From contig NC_092466.1 in assembly GCF_047495875.1 (NCBI RefSeq), positions 15,992,561-16,056,560 on the forward strand: 64,000 bases of DNA, given 5' to 3'. Each line of letters opens with the position of its first letter. Positions within the stretch are counted from its first letter, which is position 1. This document shows, piece after piece, positions 13,901 through 28,000 of this stretch. This DNA comes from Pithys albifrons albifrons. Its lineage: Eukaryota > Chordata > Aves > Passeriformes > Thamnophilidae. The notes under the pieces are model-generated. The model was not told the origin of the DNA, searched no databases, and saw nothing but the letters and a program-made list of their open reading frames with translations. The translations under genes and the position numbers were made by a program.

Positions 13901-16900
13901 GAGCGACACTGTCAGAGCACATAATAAAATGCTTTAAAAAAAGATTTGGTAAAAGAAATTTACAATGAGAAAATATGTTTACCCAGGAGTAGATTAAAAG
14001 TGCTGCAAACTGACATTAATTGAAGCTTTGGAGTAATAATCTTCCTTGGGATGGACTTTAAACACTGTAGGACTTTTAAAATTTCTTTAAAGTAGGCAGT
14101 ATTTTGCATGGTCAGAAATAGATTTGTCAATGTACAATAGAATATATCAACCAGCAAAATAATTCCTATATTTGTGTGTTGTTTGCTACCTAAAGCAATC
14201 AGAAATGTATTTTAAATGCAAGGAAAATGCTAGAAAGCCCTCATGAAAGCTGATAAAAATAGTTAGCTTATGCTGCTTGTTTTGTTTTGATAATTGCTAA
14301 GTGTTGACATATTACACAAAGTTCATACCCTTCTTATTTATTGGTGCATGTCAGCTGCTGTTTATAATGCAACATGTGCTCAAGACAATGTATGCAGGGT
14401 AATATTTATTTTGATTTTTTTGGCAAGTTCAGGTCAGCTGCACATTTTGTTATTTTACTTTTTCCTTCTCTCCACTTCCCTTAAGTCAGGAACCATAGCT
14501 TCCTGTAATGCGGCTTTCAGATACTCTCAAAGGAAATTGAATTTCTGGATTCAAAAGCTGCCCATCTCAAGTTCAAGAGCTCTTCTTTCTTCATGAAAAC
14601 ATATTTATGAAACTATATAGCTTAGGAAAATTTTAATCAAGCTTATGAAGGTTCTTTCTCTTTAAACATAATAGGAAAGCTGAAGAAATTTAAAGACAAA
14701 GGCATATTATTGAAGTTCAGAAAACTGTCTTGAATGTTCATAATAAGGATTTAAGAATTTGTATTCCTTTTATTTTACTATCAAAGCCACCCTTAAGTAT
14801 ATAAAATACTTTGCCTAGTTTACAGAATTAACATTCCAAAACAATATGGCCAAGAGCTCCACCTTTATTTTGAGTTTATGGAACTATTAGGAGCTTGATA
14901 GCCTTCTCTGGGAACAGAGTAAATGTTGGAAAGAACCATGTCCAGTTGGAATGCAAACTTACTGGTTTTGTTTATTTTAAGTTATGCTGCATGTTAGAAA
15001 GTAAGATTTTGGAATTTTCGCTACTTCAAGCTATCATTCATTTGGGAATGAATGAGGCTAGTGGCGGTTTGCAGTTGATTTTTGCTGCTCATTCTTTCTG
15101 AACTATGCAGCTGCAGAATTATGCAACTTAAACTATGCAGCTAGACATTTTGCATCTCTTATGAATATTATGTGCCTCAGGCTAATACAGGTTATAAAAT
15201 CTGATGGCGAGCTTCAGGAAATATAAATGAAATAATATCAAATGTACTGTATAAACATGTTGATACAGACAATGTCATCTAGCTTATATTCATACAATAT
15301 AAGAAATGTGTTAATCTTATCCTTGCATGCCTCTTAAAGCCCACAATAATTTTGTATATATTTTTTTAAAAACAATTATGTAATAAATTGCTACCTAAAA
15401 TGTGTAACTGCTGACTAGCCAGTGGTTAGCTGATGATTTACAGATGGGAGTGAGATGGTCCAGACTGTAGGCCAAGAAGCTTTTTCTAGTTCTGGTGTAT
15501 CATTTGGATAAAATTGCAACCATGGATGCATTAGAAGAAGGGAGAACAAGTAGTCAAAGTGAGGTACCTCTTGTTAGGTTACTAAATCTGTTTTTTATTT
15601 AGCTATGGTGAATATGCTGAAACTTGCTGGTACATTCATTAAAACCTCTATCTCTTGGGCATTTCTGAAGAGAATACTGAAATCTAAAAAGTGATAGTAA
15701 GTGAATTTGCTTTTATAATTTTAGTCTAATCTGTTATTTGCCTCAGTGCCTCTGTCCTGGGTTTTCTTCCCTTGGCCTCTTCTGGCTGTTTCCTCTAGTC
15801 CTGGACCTTACTTCCACATTTCACTGTAGATGTTGAGAACTTCCTCAGGTGTTGAGCTAAGCTTATGCTGATGATGGTCTCTAAAGCATATGTGTTGATA
15901 TTCTGCATTGGTAAAATGGGCACTCAGTATTTTAGCCACTGTGCAGGCTCGAAGGACACACCCACATGGGTAGAGCCCTTCCCAAAATCTTCCTTCATGA
16001 AACCTAGCCATGAATATTGTCACAAGCTTTATAAATACTAAAATAGAGATAAATTGGAGAAAAAAACCACTCTCTCCAGGTTTGGCATTTTGAAAAGCAC
16101 TAATCTGTTACAGACAGAATCAGTGTTTGTGGTGAAATGTATAAAATCTTGAAGATACTTTTATTGCTGGGTCAGGTGGTGTTAACTGCATCCTCAATGG
16201 TTTTATATTCTATTGACATTCTCCAAATGAGGTTGGTAGTTGAGTTTTTAATCAGTTCAATTCTAAGATATTTCAGGAAGTTGTCATGCATTAGTTTTGC
16301 TGTTTTATTAATATTATTCTCCTCTCCCCCCTCTTTGTTGATAGTTGAACTTGAACAGATGTTATAGCTGTGCAGGTATCTGATTTCAGGCCCTAATGCT
16401 ACCAGTAGGTTCTTCAAATTCTGAAATCAACTTTAGAAACAGTCTTTAAAAGGCTTACAAGAGCAGCCATCTTATTTTGGAAGTACAAGCCATAACTGGA
16501 AATGTGATTTCCTCTACTCAAAGATAAATCTGTGGTCACACAAACTGTAGTAACAGTGATTTATCACAGCTGTAAAAAGGTTGGTGCAAGCTCAAAAACT
16601 TATCCAACAGTGAATGGTTTCATGAGGCATATTGCTAAGGCAGGTATAGGGGAGGTTTTGTTTTTAGTACTACAGATGATTTAGTTGATCAGAGTGAGAG
16701 CAGAGTGGCAATTTATAATTGACAGACTAACTTAAGTCTTTCTGTCAGGCAGTGTTAGGTGTGGAGGAAAGGTCAATGAATGCCACCACAGTTTTTCACT
16801 GCTTTTGGTAGCTAAGTATCTACATAAAAGTCAATGTCAGAATTTCACCAAGTGACAACTGACTTAACCCTTCCTGCACCAATTCCAAATGCTGCCACTG

Positions 16901-19900
16901 CCATGAGCTGTGACACACATTATATGCAAGTACTTATGAGTACTTGCATATAGTGAACTGGGTTAACTTATCATCTTAATCTACAAGGATGGCTGTAAAT
17001 TTTCAAAAGTCGTGCCCTTGAAATATGTATAGAGATTATATGTAAAGAAGTTTTGACAGTCAAAATCTTCCTTTCAAACCTGGGTACTTAAAGCACTCTG
17101 TAAAAGTGCCATGCAGTCCAGCAATCTTTTTGATTTATTCTCTGCCCTGAAAAGGGAGCTGAGAACACAGCAGATATCTGACACCCTGATGGAGTTCTGG
17201 TGATGTGTTCTGAGGCATGATTTGTTTGCTGATGCCTATAAGTTTACGGTGAATCAGCAGTCAGATTTTCTTGTGCTGGATTTTAAGTCTTTTTGTTACA
17301 CAGGATCTGCTAATTGGAAGTGATTTCAGGCTTTACAGTGGGAATTTGCAAATCCAATACTCAGTGTGCTATATTACAGTCCTTCTAATCTTGTCCGATC
17401 AAATCATATCATGCTATCACTGAATTTCTATCAAATCATGCTGGTTACAATTAGTGAATGCCCTTTGACAGCACAGAGAAGATACAGGTTTTCCAAAGAG
17501 AGCTGCAAAACATTTTTTCTCTGGCATTAGCAGAGATATGATCTGGTATGGTACCTTGTGTATAACAGTTTTTAAGGTTATTGGTGTGGTCTGTATGTGG
17601 CTTAATGCTGACAAGACTGAAAGTGACTATTACCCCCTCAAGGATTACAGGTGTTTGCTGAAATGATGTTACCAGTTTTTATTGCCGCCTATTATTCTCT
17701 GAGGTGTATCCCCAGAGACAATCCCTGAGGATATCTCTTACAAAAATGGGTAGTTACTTTTCATGTTCTGTAGTGGCATGAAGTGAAAATGCACTCAGTT
17801 TTTGCTTGGAGGTTTTCTGTCCCTCTGCTCAGCATATCCCCTCCTGTCCATCACTGGGGCAGTGGGTGTCCCCAGGAGGAACCACTGCTTTCACTGCCCT
17901 TCTGCTCAGGCAGGTTTCATAGCTGTTATTGATGTTTTACCTGTTCCACACTTAACAGGGAAAGCACCAATAAAGCTTTCCCAGAGAGAGGAACTGGTAA
18001 TGCTTTACTGAATTGTAACTGTTTTATTGGAATGTCTAAAATGAATATATGTATATGTGTTGGTTTTCATGCGTAGTTACTTAGTAAGAAGCTTAGGGGT
18101 GAAATTAGCTTTGCCTAAACAATGCAGCTGGAATTGCCTTAGCTTTCCTAAGTTGACTCATGCATCTCGCCTAATTCTTGTTCACACAGTTTTTGTTCTC
18201 ATAATATTTCTTACCTCTGTAATTGTCATTCATCCTAATGCTCAGGTTGAAATCAGTGAAGTGGGAGGGAAAGTCACTTCCACAGAGTTGTAGCCTGAAA
18301 CACTGAAAATTTGATTTTTTTGCCAACTCACCGAGAAGTCCAAACCCACATGAATAATTCTCTTTCCGGTGCTTTGTTCACTTTCTGTGGAGCAAAAATA
18401 CTTAGAGAAATGGGTGTAATTTTAAGGATAAAGAATACTCAGATGTGCTTTATAAAAAAAAGAACAATAGAGCTTCCAATGATAGGGACCTCATCAAGTT
18501 CATCTAATTTTTTGCTTCTACTAGATCACTCTGTATTTTTTCTTTGATTGAAAAGCCTGTGTGAAAGTTTAAATATTTTTGCCTCTGATCTAACTGTTCT
18601 TGATTCGTATTTTATTTTGCATTGGAAGTGAAAGGAACTTGAAATCCTGTATTTATTCATGTTCTATGCTCTTATCCAGAAAGATTATCGCAAAACAAAT
18701 ATAGTCTTAGTTCCATTCTGCTGCAACCAGTGAGAGAAGGCTTTGCAATGAAAAATAACCCTTGACACTTAGCATAATTCATAAGAGAGTTTGCCATTTC
18801 AAATGTCTGAAAATCTGTTCCCTTACGGAAGGTTAAGAAAATTCTGTTGGCCAAGGAAAATACCTTTCAGAGTAAGAAACTATATATTTTTATATCCTCT
18901 AGAATGCATATTGGAGTAATAAAAAAGGACACAGCAGATACCACCTTTTGATTTTCTGCAGTTCTCTTTTGATCCTGACTATATGAAGCCAGTTTAGTGT
19001 AGTACTTTAAGGTGTAAAGAAAGTTTGCAGTACACACAGCATGATAATGTTCTTCAGGTGCACATGTATCACAATAGATAGCTGCTGTGTCATTCATTAC
19101 CATAGATGTAAGAAACATGAAAAGCAATTTAAAATTTGTGGTATCTTGGCTATACTGAATCCCAGTATAATGTCTGAGTATCTACACAGTGTCTGAAAGG
19201 TAACACATCCCCCGTATAGATAGGAGTGATTAGTGTGATAGAGGAAATGTTTTTCCAGCATCTGTAACTCTGAAATGAAGGAAATTTACAAATAGAGTCT
19301 GTTGATAGAAGTGTGAAAATAACATCTAAGTAACATATTTTTCTATTTGTTTGGTATAGAAAATTAAAGTAATGCTTGTCTTTAGTATTGGATTATTCAG
19401 CAGCAATTCTATAGCTTTTAGTAATGAAGTGCTTCAGAGCTAGCAGTTTGAATATTTTGCTGTGAGAAGAGCCTCAGGGAGCCATGGACACTCAAAATGA
19501 AGGTGCTCAATGAGATTTCCAAATACTTACTCTCCTTTTGACTTAATGCTGCCTGAAGAAAGCTCTAGGTGAGCGTGAGTGCTCTGTGGATGTGGACTTA
19601 GTCATCAGCAGCTTCTGGCCTTTTCCCAGTCCTCGGTGCCAAGTCCTGCCATGCTTCTCGCATACTTTGGGAATCCTGTCTTCTTTCCCTTCTCAAAATA
19701 GTTAGATCCCGAAGGTTTGTTGTGGACTCCAGAGAAAATGAATGGAGTGCACTGCAGGGGTAACTGCTGTGTCCTCCCATGCCAGGAGAGTACGTGGCTC
19801 CTGCAATGTCAGGCAGATGATTATGTTTTGGGATTCCAAGGTCTGTTACAGTACAGTACTTAGAGTTTCAGAGCTTGAAGGGAAGGAAGGAAGCATTGCA

Positions 19901-20887
19901 GAAGTCATGACTCGAGGTTTTTTGTGGGAGAAAAAAGCTGTTTTGCTAAGGATTCCTCTATTGTGCCTGGATGGCACACTTAGGTCAGGGCATATTTTTG
20001 CTTTGGCATTTTTTTGTATCCACATTATCTGTGAACTTCTTGTTTTAAAGAAAGTTGACAACCAGACTCCTCAGAAATGGAGATTTAAAAAAGTGCAAAA
20101 TCCCTCAAAAAGTAATTCTAGAGTTGTCATCTTGAAATAAGATATATTTTATAGGAATAGAAACATTTTTGAAATGAACGGAAAAGCGAATCAGAGCATG
20201 ACACAGTAGATAATATTGCTGTAGGTAGATAACTGATATGGATGTGTTAAGCTTGGCTTCAGGGATATTGTTCTTATGTGTGTGCTTATCTTGCCATGAA
20301 ATGCTTTAAAGTAATGTTCTATTATTCTGCATAAATATTCAAATTGGTTAGATGGGAATCATACATAATTAAGGCATTGAGCTATTCTTATTAATATAAT
20401 CCCTAGTCTATATTGAATATAATTGATTTTGCTCAGGAGCAATTTAATTCATGATAGCTTGTCTTATGTGAAGGACTTGGAATAAGAATGTTTCTATTTA
20501 GTCTAAAATTGCATAATTTTAAAATTGCAATGGGAAGATATATCTGAAGTATATGTTGGTGTTTGTGTTATTATCTTGAAAGAGTTTTTGAAAATTAAAT
20601 TCCTGTTTTTATCTAATCTGTAATGCACAAAGCTTTCAGAGAGGAGGACTTCTGATATCTTTTAATTATTCTGTGGCACTTATTGAGGCTAATTTGTGGC
20701 ATCAGTTTCTGTATTTCTCTAAGTGCCTTTCTGATGTTCTATATGAGATTGGAGTCTGGTAGAAAGTAAGTAACCAAATTTTAGAGAAAGGGGCCTAACA
20801 GGCAAGGAATACAAAATTTAGCTAAATTCAGTACAGGAAACGCATCAGCAACAGATATTTAAATAAATATTTTTTTTTTGTTATCAT
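10995..20887. other. AT-rich intronic stretch, few landmarks
   Basis: I see no recognisable gene or transposon. Two local structures are listed separately: a perfect 14-bp-arm inverted repeat at 16921-16952, and an antisense exon-like open frame at 15812-16037 with no known similarity. Confidence 0.45.
16921..16952. repeat. Perfect inverted repeat, 14-bp arms, 4-nt loop
   Basis: The left arm TATATGCAAGTACT (16921-16934) and right arm AGTACTTGCATATA (16939-16952) are exact reverse complements around TATG. The DNA or RNA could form a tight hairpin. The loop and stem are too short for a typical microRNA precursor. Confidence 0.85.
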
Positions 20888-21305
20888 GTCTCTGGCACTT
20901 TGTGGTCTTTAAGATATATGTGGGGTGATAGCCTTGATAAACTCTTGATGAGTTGAGGGAAAACACCTCAGCTCCCTGGAGGGATGCTCCCAGAGCCAAT
21001 GTCAGAGGACAGAGATATCTCAGTGGCTTTCCAAAGGTGCTAAAACCAGACTGTTAAGATTAACAAAGGGTAGAATGTTGTGGAAATGACATGGCCCTCC
21101 TTCCTGAAATCTGGGAATATAAGGAGCCCCTGAGGCCTATGTCGTGGTCACCTGTCTATCACCCCAAAACCAATTATTGACTAAAACCACCTAAACCGCA
21201 CAAGAAAAAAATGGGGAGAAGTGCCATCGTGTCTGTGGAGGTAGCTGAGAGCAGCTGCCCTGTCTCCTCCCACCTCTTTGGACAATGTAGGGGTGAGAAA
21301 AACAT
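20888..21305 (+). mobile_element. Possible LTR-like segment at the head of a repeat complex
   Basis: This block starts TGTCTCTGGCAC, is richer in GC than its surroundings, and has a TATA-like GGAATATAAGGAGCC near 21112, as retroviral LTR promoters do. It runs directly into a strongly strand-asymmetric tract and a tandem duplication. I do not recognise the family and see no coding retroviral sequence. It could also be an unrelated unique segment. Confidence 0.35.
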
Positions 21306-21309
21306 GTAC

Positions 21310-21640
21310 TCTCTACACTTTATATTCCACATCTTACACTTTACTGTCTTACAAAGCCTATTATTTTATACATTCTATCTTATATCTTATACTATGCCTG
21401 TTACGTTATACCTTATTAAGTATCTGATACCCTTATAAATACACTTTCACTTCTACCTCACAACTACTTTGATACTAATTTCACTTGGCTTTATCTTTAG
21501 TCTATAGGCACCGTATTTATTACTTACTAACTGTGTTTTGCTACTTTAATACTAATAGCAGTAACTTGCCTTACACTTTGTAACTTACTAAGTGTATATC
21601 TTACCTTATATGTTGTTGTGTTCCTTTATGGTGTGTAGTA
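21310..21640 (+). repeat. Degenerate TTATA/CTTA-rich low-complexity tract
   Basis: The + strand repeats variants of CTTATA, TTATAC and CTTACAC many times. G is very scarce from about 21310 to 21480. It looks like a decayed simple repeat rather than unique intron. It joins the LTR-like segment before it to the 130-bp repeat after it. Confidence 0.6.
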
Positions 21641-21800
21641 TTTTTTTTAACATGTGTGTTAATGAGAGACAGCTATACTCTTTCCTTTTGCTTTGTGTTA
21701 TAGAGAAGGTGGTGTGCAAGTGATTTTGTTGCTCTGTGTTACCGAGGGTGGGTTCTAGATTCGTGTTTTAGGTTGTTATTTCGGGAGCTGCTGTGGAGAA

Positions 21801-22070
21801 AGTTCTTGCTCTTAAGCGTGGTCCTCACAGCAGTGTCAAGAACTCTTCTACCTTGTGTGCTGTCCATTGTTTGACAGGCAGTGTTAAGTTCATAAGACTT
21901 CGATTTTTCTGGAGACACCTATAACTAATAAGTTCTCCCCGGCTAAAGTGTGGTCCTCACAAGAGTGCGGATGACTCGTCAAATCTGTGTTCTGTCCCGT
22001 GTTAGGCATGAAGTATTTGGTTTATACGATTTCAATATTCTGAGGGCGCTTATGGCTATAACTTTATATT
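21801..22070 (+). repeat. Diverged tandem duplication, period 130 bp, two clear units
   Basis: Unit A (21801-21930) and unit B (21931 to about 22065) both open with AGTTCT, then share GTGGTCCTCACA plus AGTG at the same offset, a TGTG..CTGTCC block, and an ending of the type GG/GA-G-C...TATAACT. A weaker third unit may precede them (about 21671-21800), ending in GGGAGCTGCTGTGGAGAA. Spacing is constant at 130 bp. There is no coding sequence. Confidence 0.65.
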
Positions 22071-25000
22071 AATACAGGTAGGACTAGAAATCTTTGCATT
22101 TCTGTCCCTCCTTTTCACATGACAGTATGTTACAGGATTTCAGTCTAAATTCATTAATGGAAGTGATTATTTTTCCCAGCAACTTGCTGCCTTAGATTCT
22201 ATACATTAGCCATCTCCTATGTTATCACAGTGAGAAAAAAATGATGGTCTGATAAGTGGCACTTCTGTGTATGAGCAGTAAAGAAATAACAGCTGTGTGT
22301 ATTGCGTGTAGTACAGTTATAAATGAGAAAATAGCGTTTTAATGGAAAAGAAACAGAGGGGTACACAGGCTGATTTTGGCTGTTGTTAGAATTGTCTGTT
22401 GTGTTCTGTACTTTCTTGTCTTTGATGGATGATGCTTCATCCATGTTTGTACACCCCACTGTCCATTTCTCTAACAGGGGCTTGCCCAAAGAGTGAATGT
22501 CTAAGCTATTTATCTTAGAAATTATTAAAGAACCTGACCTTTTTTTTTTTTGTCATTCTACTTCAAACAGGTCGTGCTGCTTTCCTAAAGAAAAAAAGTT
22601 GCGTACCAGTTGTGGACCAGTTTAGTAAATAGTTCATTAATTGAATGTGTACCAGAAAAGACTCTTACTTTTTTTATTAGTTTTTCTTCATTAGTACTCA
22701 TAGCTATGTGCTTTTTTCTGACTCTGCTTTTACTTCTTTTGTGTCTTTTGTTTCTTCTCTTTGTAAAGACAGTCTCTGTTTTTAAAAAATAAATAAGTGC
22801 AACTGGTCTCACTTATCCTTTTATGTCATTTCAGGCATTCCTGAAAGGTGTTATCACTCTCATTATTTATTCAAGAACCTGAAAACACTTTTGAAAAATA
22901 GAATAAATTATTCTGCCATCATTATTTTAGGAACTCTTTTACAACCATAAAAAGAAATGAATTGGGAAACCATCAGGAATAACTGAGTTTCATTTACCAT
23001 AGCTGTGACTGCTTCAGGACATGACTCCCTGCAAAGGCTTTGGAATTCCTTGTGGACATTGCTGCCAGAGTTTATTATTTTAAAAGCAACGCATTCAGCT
23101 ACAGTTATTGTACAGCTAAATGTTTTCAGAACCATTTGGCAGAAATGCACACTGTGAGGTAAAGCTGAATATTTGCAATCGAGTATCAAACAAAAGGTGG
23201 TTGAGTGACTAATGTGAAAGAAACAGATACAAAGCCAGGTAGGAAGAAGTTATTTGTGTAATGGAAATGGAATCAAACGGTAGGGGTCTTTATACTATTT
23301 GTGCCAGTGTTTTGAACAGTTGTGCTGAAAGCTTTGTTTCAAAGACTGTAGCTATAACTAAAATGGAATGACCATAAAATATTGAACAACACAGCCTTGG
23401 GAAGATAGTTTAAGTACCTGAGCTGATAGATAGCATTTGAGACTGAGATTAAAAAAAGACAGATCACAACTGAAATGTCATTGACCACTTTAGCTTTGAA
23501 GCTGAGAGGTAGATGGACCAAGATGATTGCTCTGTTACACTCATTACCGGGGTGAAAACTGCCTTCCCAAACTCTTCAGAGGATCTTGTCTTTTAGGCCA
23601 TTTTCCTGAGGTAACCACATTACCCTTCAGCAGTGCAAAATCTCTTTGAGATGTAAGACATGAGAACATTGCTTATGCTCAAGATCAGTACCTGTAACTA
23701 AGTAAAGGGAGTCTTCTACTTATAATAATTAATTATTAATTCTGTGTACTGATTTGGCACACCTTAATATAATTTCAAATTGAAAATAAAAAGCTGGCTG
23801 AAAGCCTAGGTATTTCTAGAAGAAATCATTAAATGTTTTTATGTTCTGCATATACAGCAAAATTATACTAAAATAGGGCATTTTTGAAGTAGACACTGGA
23901 ATAATATTAATTAGTGTTGGAAACAGTGGATATTCTATAAAGATTATTTATGATAAATGTTACTTCTCAGTAGTTTTTCAATTTGACTTCGGTGGGCAGT
24001 ATAGAACTGGGATTTGGTATGGTCTCACTTGTGATGTATAGATTCTGAAAGAAATTATTTTAAAGGAAGGCATTGCCACAGACGTAAAATGCATTCAGCC
24101 TGTAGGCTTCAAATCAGTGATTTTGATGTGCAACCCTTAGTACAAATATTTTTGGTCCAGTTAGGGACCCATTTTGGGTAAAGCAGAAGGAGATTGAGAA
24201 AAAGGTCACGGTCTGCATTCTCATATTTAAGGTTCCTCAGTCTGAAACCTGTGAGAATTCTTTTGCGATAAATGTTTTGTCTTTGTAGTAGGTATAGAGC
24301 AGAGTACCTGTGTGCTGTCTAAAGTAAAATTTTTCAGGGATTGTTCCATCTATTGTAGTCCACACTATAAAGAGTGCTCAAGGCCAGAATAATCCACAAC
24401 GTCCCTAATGTCTCAGTTATGAAAAGAATGTCAACATTTCACCACTCTGAGCAGTCTTCTGACCTAACTGGCAGGAGGTGGGACTGGATGACTTCTGGAG
24501 GTCCATTACAGTCTAGGTGATTGGTAGATATAAATTATCTGTGGTCCTGCATTTTCTGCCTCCACTGGACACTAAGCCAAATCTAATTTTAAAACCTTTT
24601 TCAGCCTTGAAGCACCACCAAAAAGAAGTGTAAACTGCTATGCTGGACTGTAGATATTGTGTGGCGTTCACTTGCCTTAAATAAGAATAATCACTGCTAA
24701 AAATTTTGGGCTCTCACTCTGCCAGAGCATGATGTTTCAGTAGTTGTCTGAAGTACTTTAGAAAATTTCTTTGTCACTTGCTATTAGCAGGTTCTCTGTT
24801 CCTCTCAGTCTTTGAAACCGAATGGGAGATTGAAAGGAGCCTTCTGACATGCAGTCCTACTGGTTAAGGCAAAATAGAACAATTTAGATTTCATAACCTA
24901 GCTCTTTAAAATATATCCTTACAATAAAAGAGTTTATTTCAAATTCAGCTAGGAATTATTTACTGTTACCAGACCATTCTTTTATCAGGATTTTAGTTTT

Positions 25001-28000
25001 CATCTATATTACCCAAAGGATCTAGAATGAGTTCTGTATTTTATTGAATTTCCAGAAGATACATATCATCATTTTAAAAAAATACTACTGCAGATAGCTC
25101 TTTAACAAAACACAATTACAGTCCCAGCTGAACCTGTGAGTTAAGCTATAACCAATATAAAAGCAAATCACTTTGGGGTAAAATCAAAATAAGTTACTAC
25201 AATGGGAACTTCTCAGTTTTTTTCTAGATTTCTATTCAGCAATTGTTACTCCTTGACTGTTACTAACTGAGAGACATGAGCATTCTGAAGACAATTCTGA
25301 GCACCATTTTCAGAAATAACATTGAAACTTTATAATGCTGTTTTAGAAATACATACAAGATTAGCAGAATTGGGGAAAGCAAAATGGATGTTTCAAGGAT
25401 TAAAAAAGAGCAGTTGGCTGAATGAGAGTAGTGCTGAAAAGATCTTATGAAGGAAATAAAAGGTAATATAAGAACTGTAATAAACAAGGAATGGTGACTC
25501 AGGAAACATTACTCCTTTTCCAAAAGGACTTAGAAGTAAGTTATAATAAAATTCAAATTAGGAAAAGTGAGTTATTTGTTATAAAATTTTTAATTAAGTT
25601 TACCAAATAAATTATTACATTTTGTTAAAATTCTTGAACATAAGAATTCAAAATTTAATTGTAGAATAAAGCCTCCTGACTATATTGTATGTAATGTAAA
25701 CAACAAGTTTGGCCCACCTGTGAGATCTGCAAGGTGGTTTGGTGTGCTGGTGATTATTTGGCTGAGCAGTAGAGTGTAAACCCAGCAGAGAGGAAGGGTT
25801 ATGCTGACCTTGCCATGAATCACCGTGGCAATCACAGCAGTAACCATTTTGAAATGGGGAAGTTAAATTAACTTCTTAATCCCACTGAAATGAGTGTAAA
25901 AATTCATGTCCTGTAGGATAAAGATGTTTCTCAGCTCTTATCTGTCTAATTGGTGCCGAGCATGCTGAAATGCTCAAATCTGCACATTGTTCTAGTGCAT
26001 TGTTCTCTCAGCTACTCTGCTCCTTCTGGTGTTGTTTGCACCATTGCTGTTTGTGATTTGTATAAAAGTGTGGATGAGAAATAAACAAACATAAGAATGT
26101 AATCTCCACACAACATCAACTGAGCTGAATAAAAAGCACATCTAAAGCTAATTCTCCTATAAACAATCACTTTATTAAATCCATTTGCATATTACACGGG
26201 CTTAGTTGGTGGAGAACTTTTTTTTTCATATTCTCTATCAGTCTCATTTTTCCCACTAAAATGAATTTTAAATATATTCATTGAATGAAGGATGTGCAGT
26301 GAGTCAAAGGCAAAACCAGGAACACCAAGGCACGCAGCCCCATGCTGTGTCACCAGTAGCCTACATATGCTTTTAGAAATGATGTTTCATTGCAAGTTCA
26401 GACATAAGAATTTCCTTTTCATTGTAGAGAGAGCTTTGAACAATTCCTCTTTTTCTCCAAAGGAAATGTTGACAATAGAATCTTTGATCTTCCAAAACTA
26501 ATATACATGATGAATTTAATTCATGTAAATAATTCTACTAGACTCAGTAGAACCCATCACAGAAAGTTAAAAGCACATAACTATCTCTCAAGTAAAGACC
26601 ATGCACATGGTAAGTATAGTGACAGTCCAAAAGTTCACTTAGATAAAATCATCTCTTCAAAAGATGTAATGAAAAAGCTGTTTTATCAAAAGATCATGTA
26701 TTATTTTTAAAAAAATTACATTTGAAAAAGTTATCTGCACTCAAGTTCAAAACTTGTAAAGGCAAGGTTTATCCAGACAGTTTAATGATGTTATGAATAT
26801 GTGTACATGTAGTAAAAGAGTAATGAGTCATCACATTTTTATATTTTCACATTCTATGTTCAGTTCAATATTATGTGATTTTAGGAAATAGCACTGATTA
26901 ATTCTAGACTATGTACTCTTTATATTGTCAAGGCCTTGTCTACAATCATCCACTAATGACAGTTTTCCAGGTACTGACTTTGTTGAATCCAATTGATTAA
27001 ATGCTGAGCCCAGAATCCTGCATGACACTAAGTGTTCACTGATATATAGAAATAACCTTTAGACCTCAGAGTTCTTGTGTGAAAAAAGTTTTACTTAATA
27101 GGATCATCTAGTTCAGAAATTTGCTAGTGCTTGGCTAGTCATAAAATAGACAAGAATCTTTCTTTTCTGAAGTACTTACAATCCTATTAAAAATGGTTTG
27201 GTTCCTACTGCTTCTTGTCCTGTTCAGTTAATTAATATCATCCTATAGCTTGTTTCAAAAGCTGAAAATTCTTTAACTCCCCCACTGTTAAGAAATCATA
27301 TTAAAACTTCTATTTGAGAGTGACCTTGCTGCTTCCTTTTGTTCATACATTAATACCACTAAACCACTATTGGGGAGAGAATGAGTTGTGTGTCCTGCTA
27401 GTGATGATAATATTTTGTTTTACTGTTGAATTGTGATGTTGCTTACACAAAAAGGCTCTTGAATATGATTTTGCTTAATTAAATTGGTTGGTGTGATAAT
27501 CAATGCAAGATCTTTTCTGGCTTTGGAATTTTGAATGTGACCTAGCTGTCTCTTATGTCACCCAAGAGGACTATTGGTGAAAAGCTACTGGTATGAACAC
27601 CAAACCCACAAAAATATTAATAGCGCCTTATACTGTGAATTACTGAAATTGAGGCTGTTAAACAGTGATTCTCCACAAAAGCAGCATTGTGTTTCCATAA
27701 TATGAGTGGTCAGCTACAGTTTCTCCTACATTCCATTAAATGCATGACAGGCTATTAGCATTTCTTTGTACTTATGGAAGGACTTTCATTTAAATAAATA
27801 ATTACCTAAATGGAAATTTCATGATGCTTATGCTTTCATTGCTTCTTTTGCTATCATTGAATAGTGTCAAGATCTGAAAATAGCTGTTCTGCTGTTACTG
27901 TGCTAGTTAGAAGGAGAGTTATTACACTGTTACTGCCTTTTTGGCTATAGCTGGTTTTTTTGCCACATGAACCTGCTATGTACAATGGAAGGCAATTTTT

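Noticed and set aside
19742..20140. 132-codon open frame on the + strand
   Set aside because: Non-ATG start, composition looks random, no similarity recognised.
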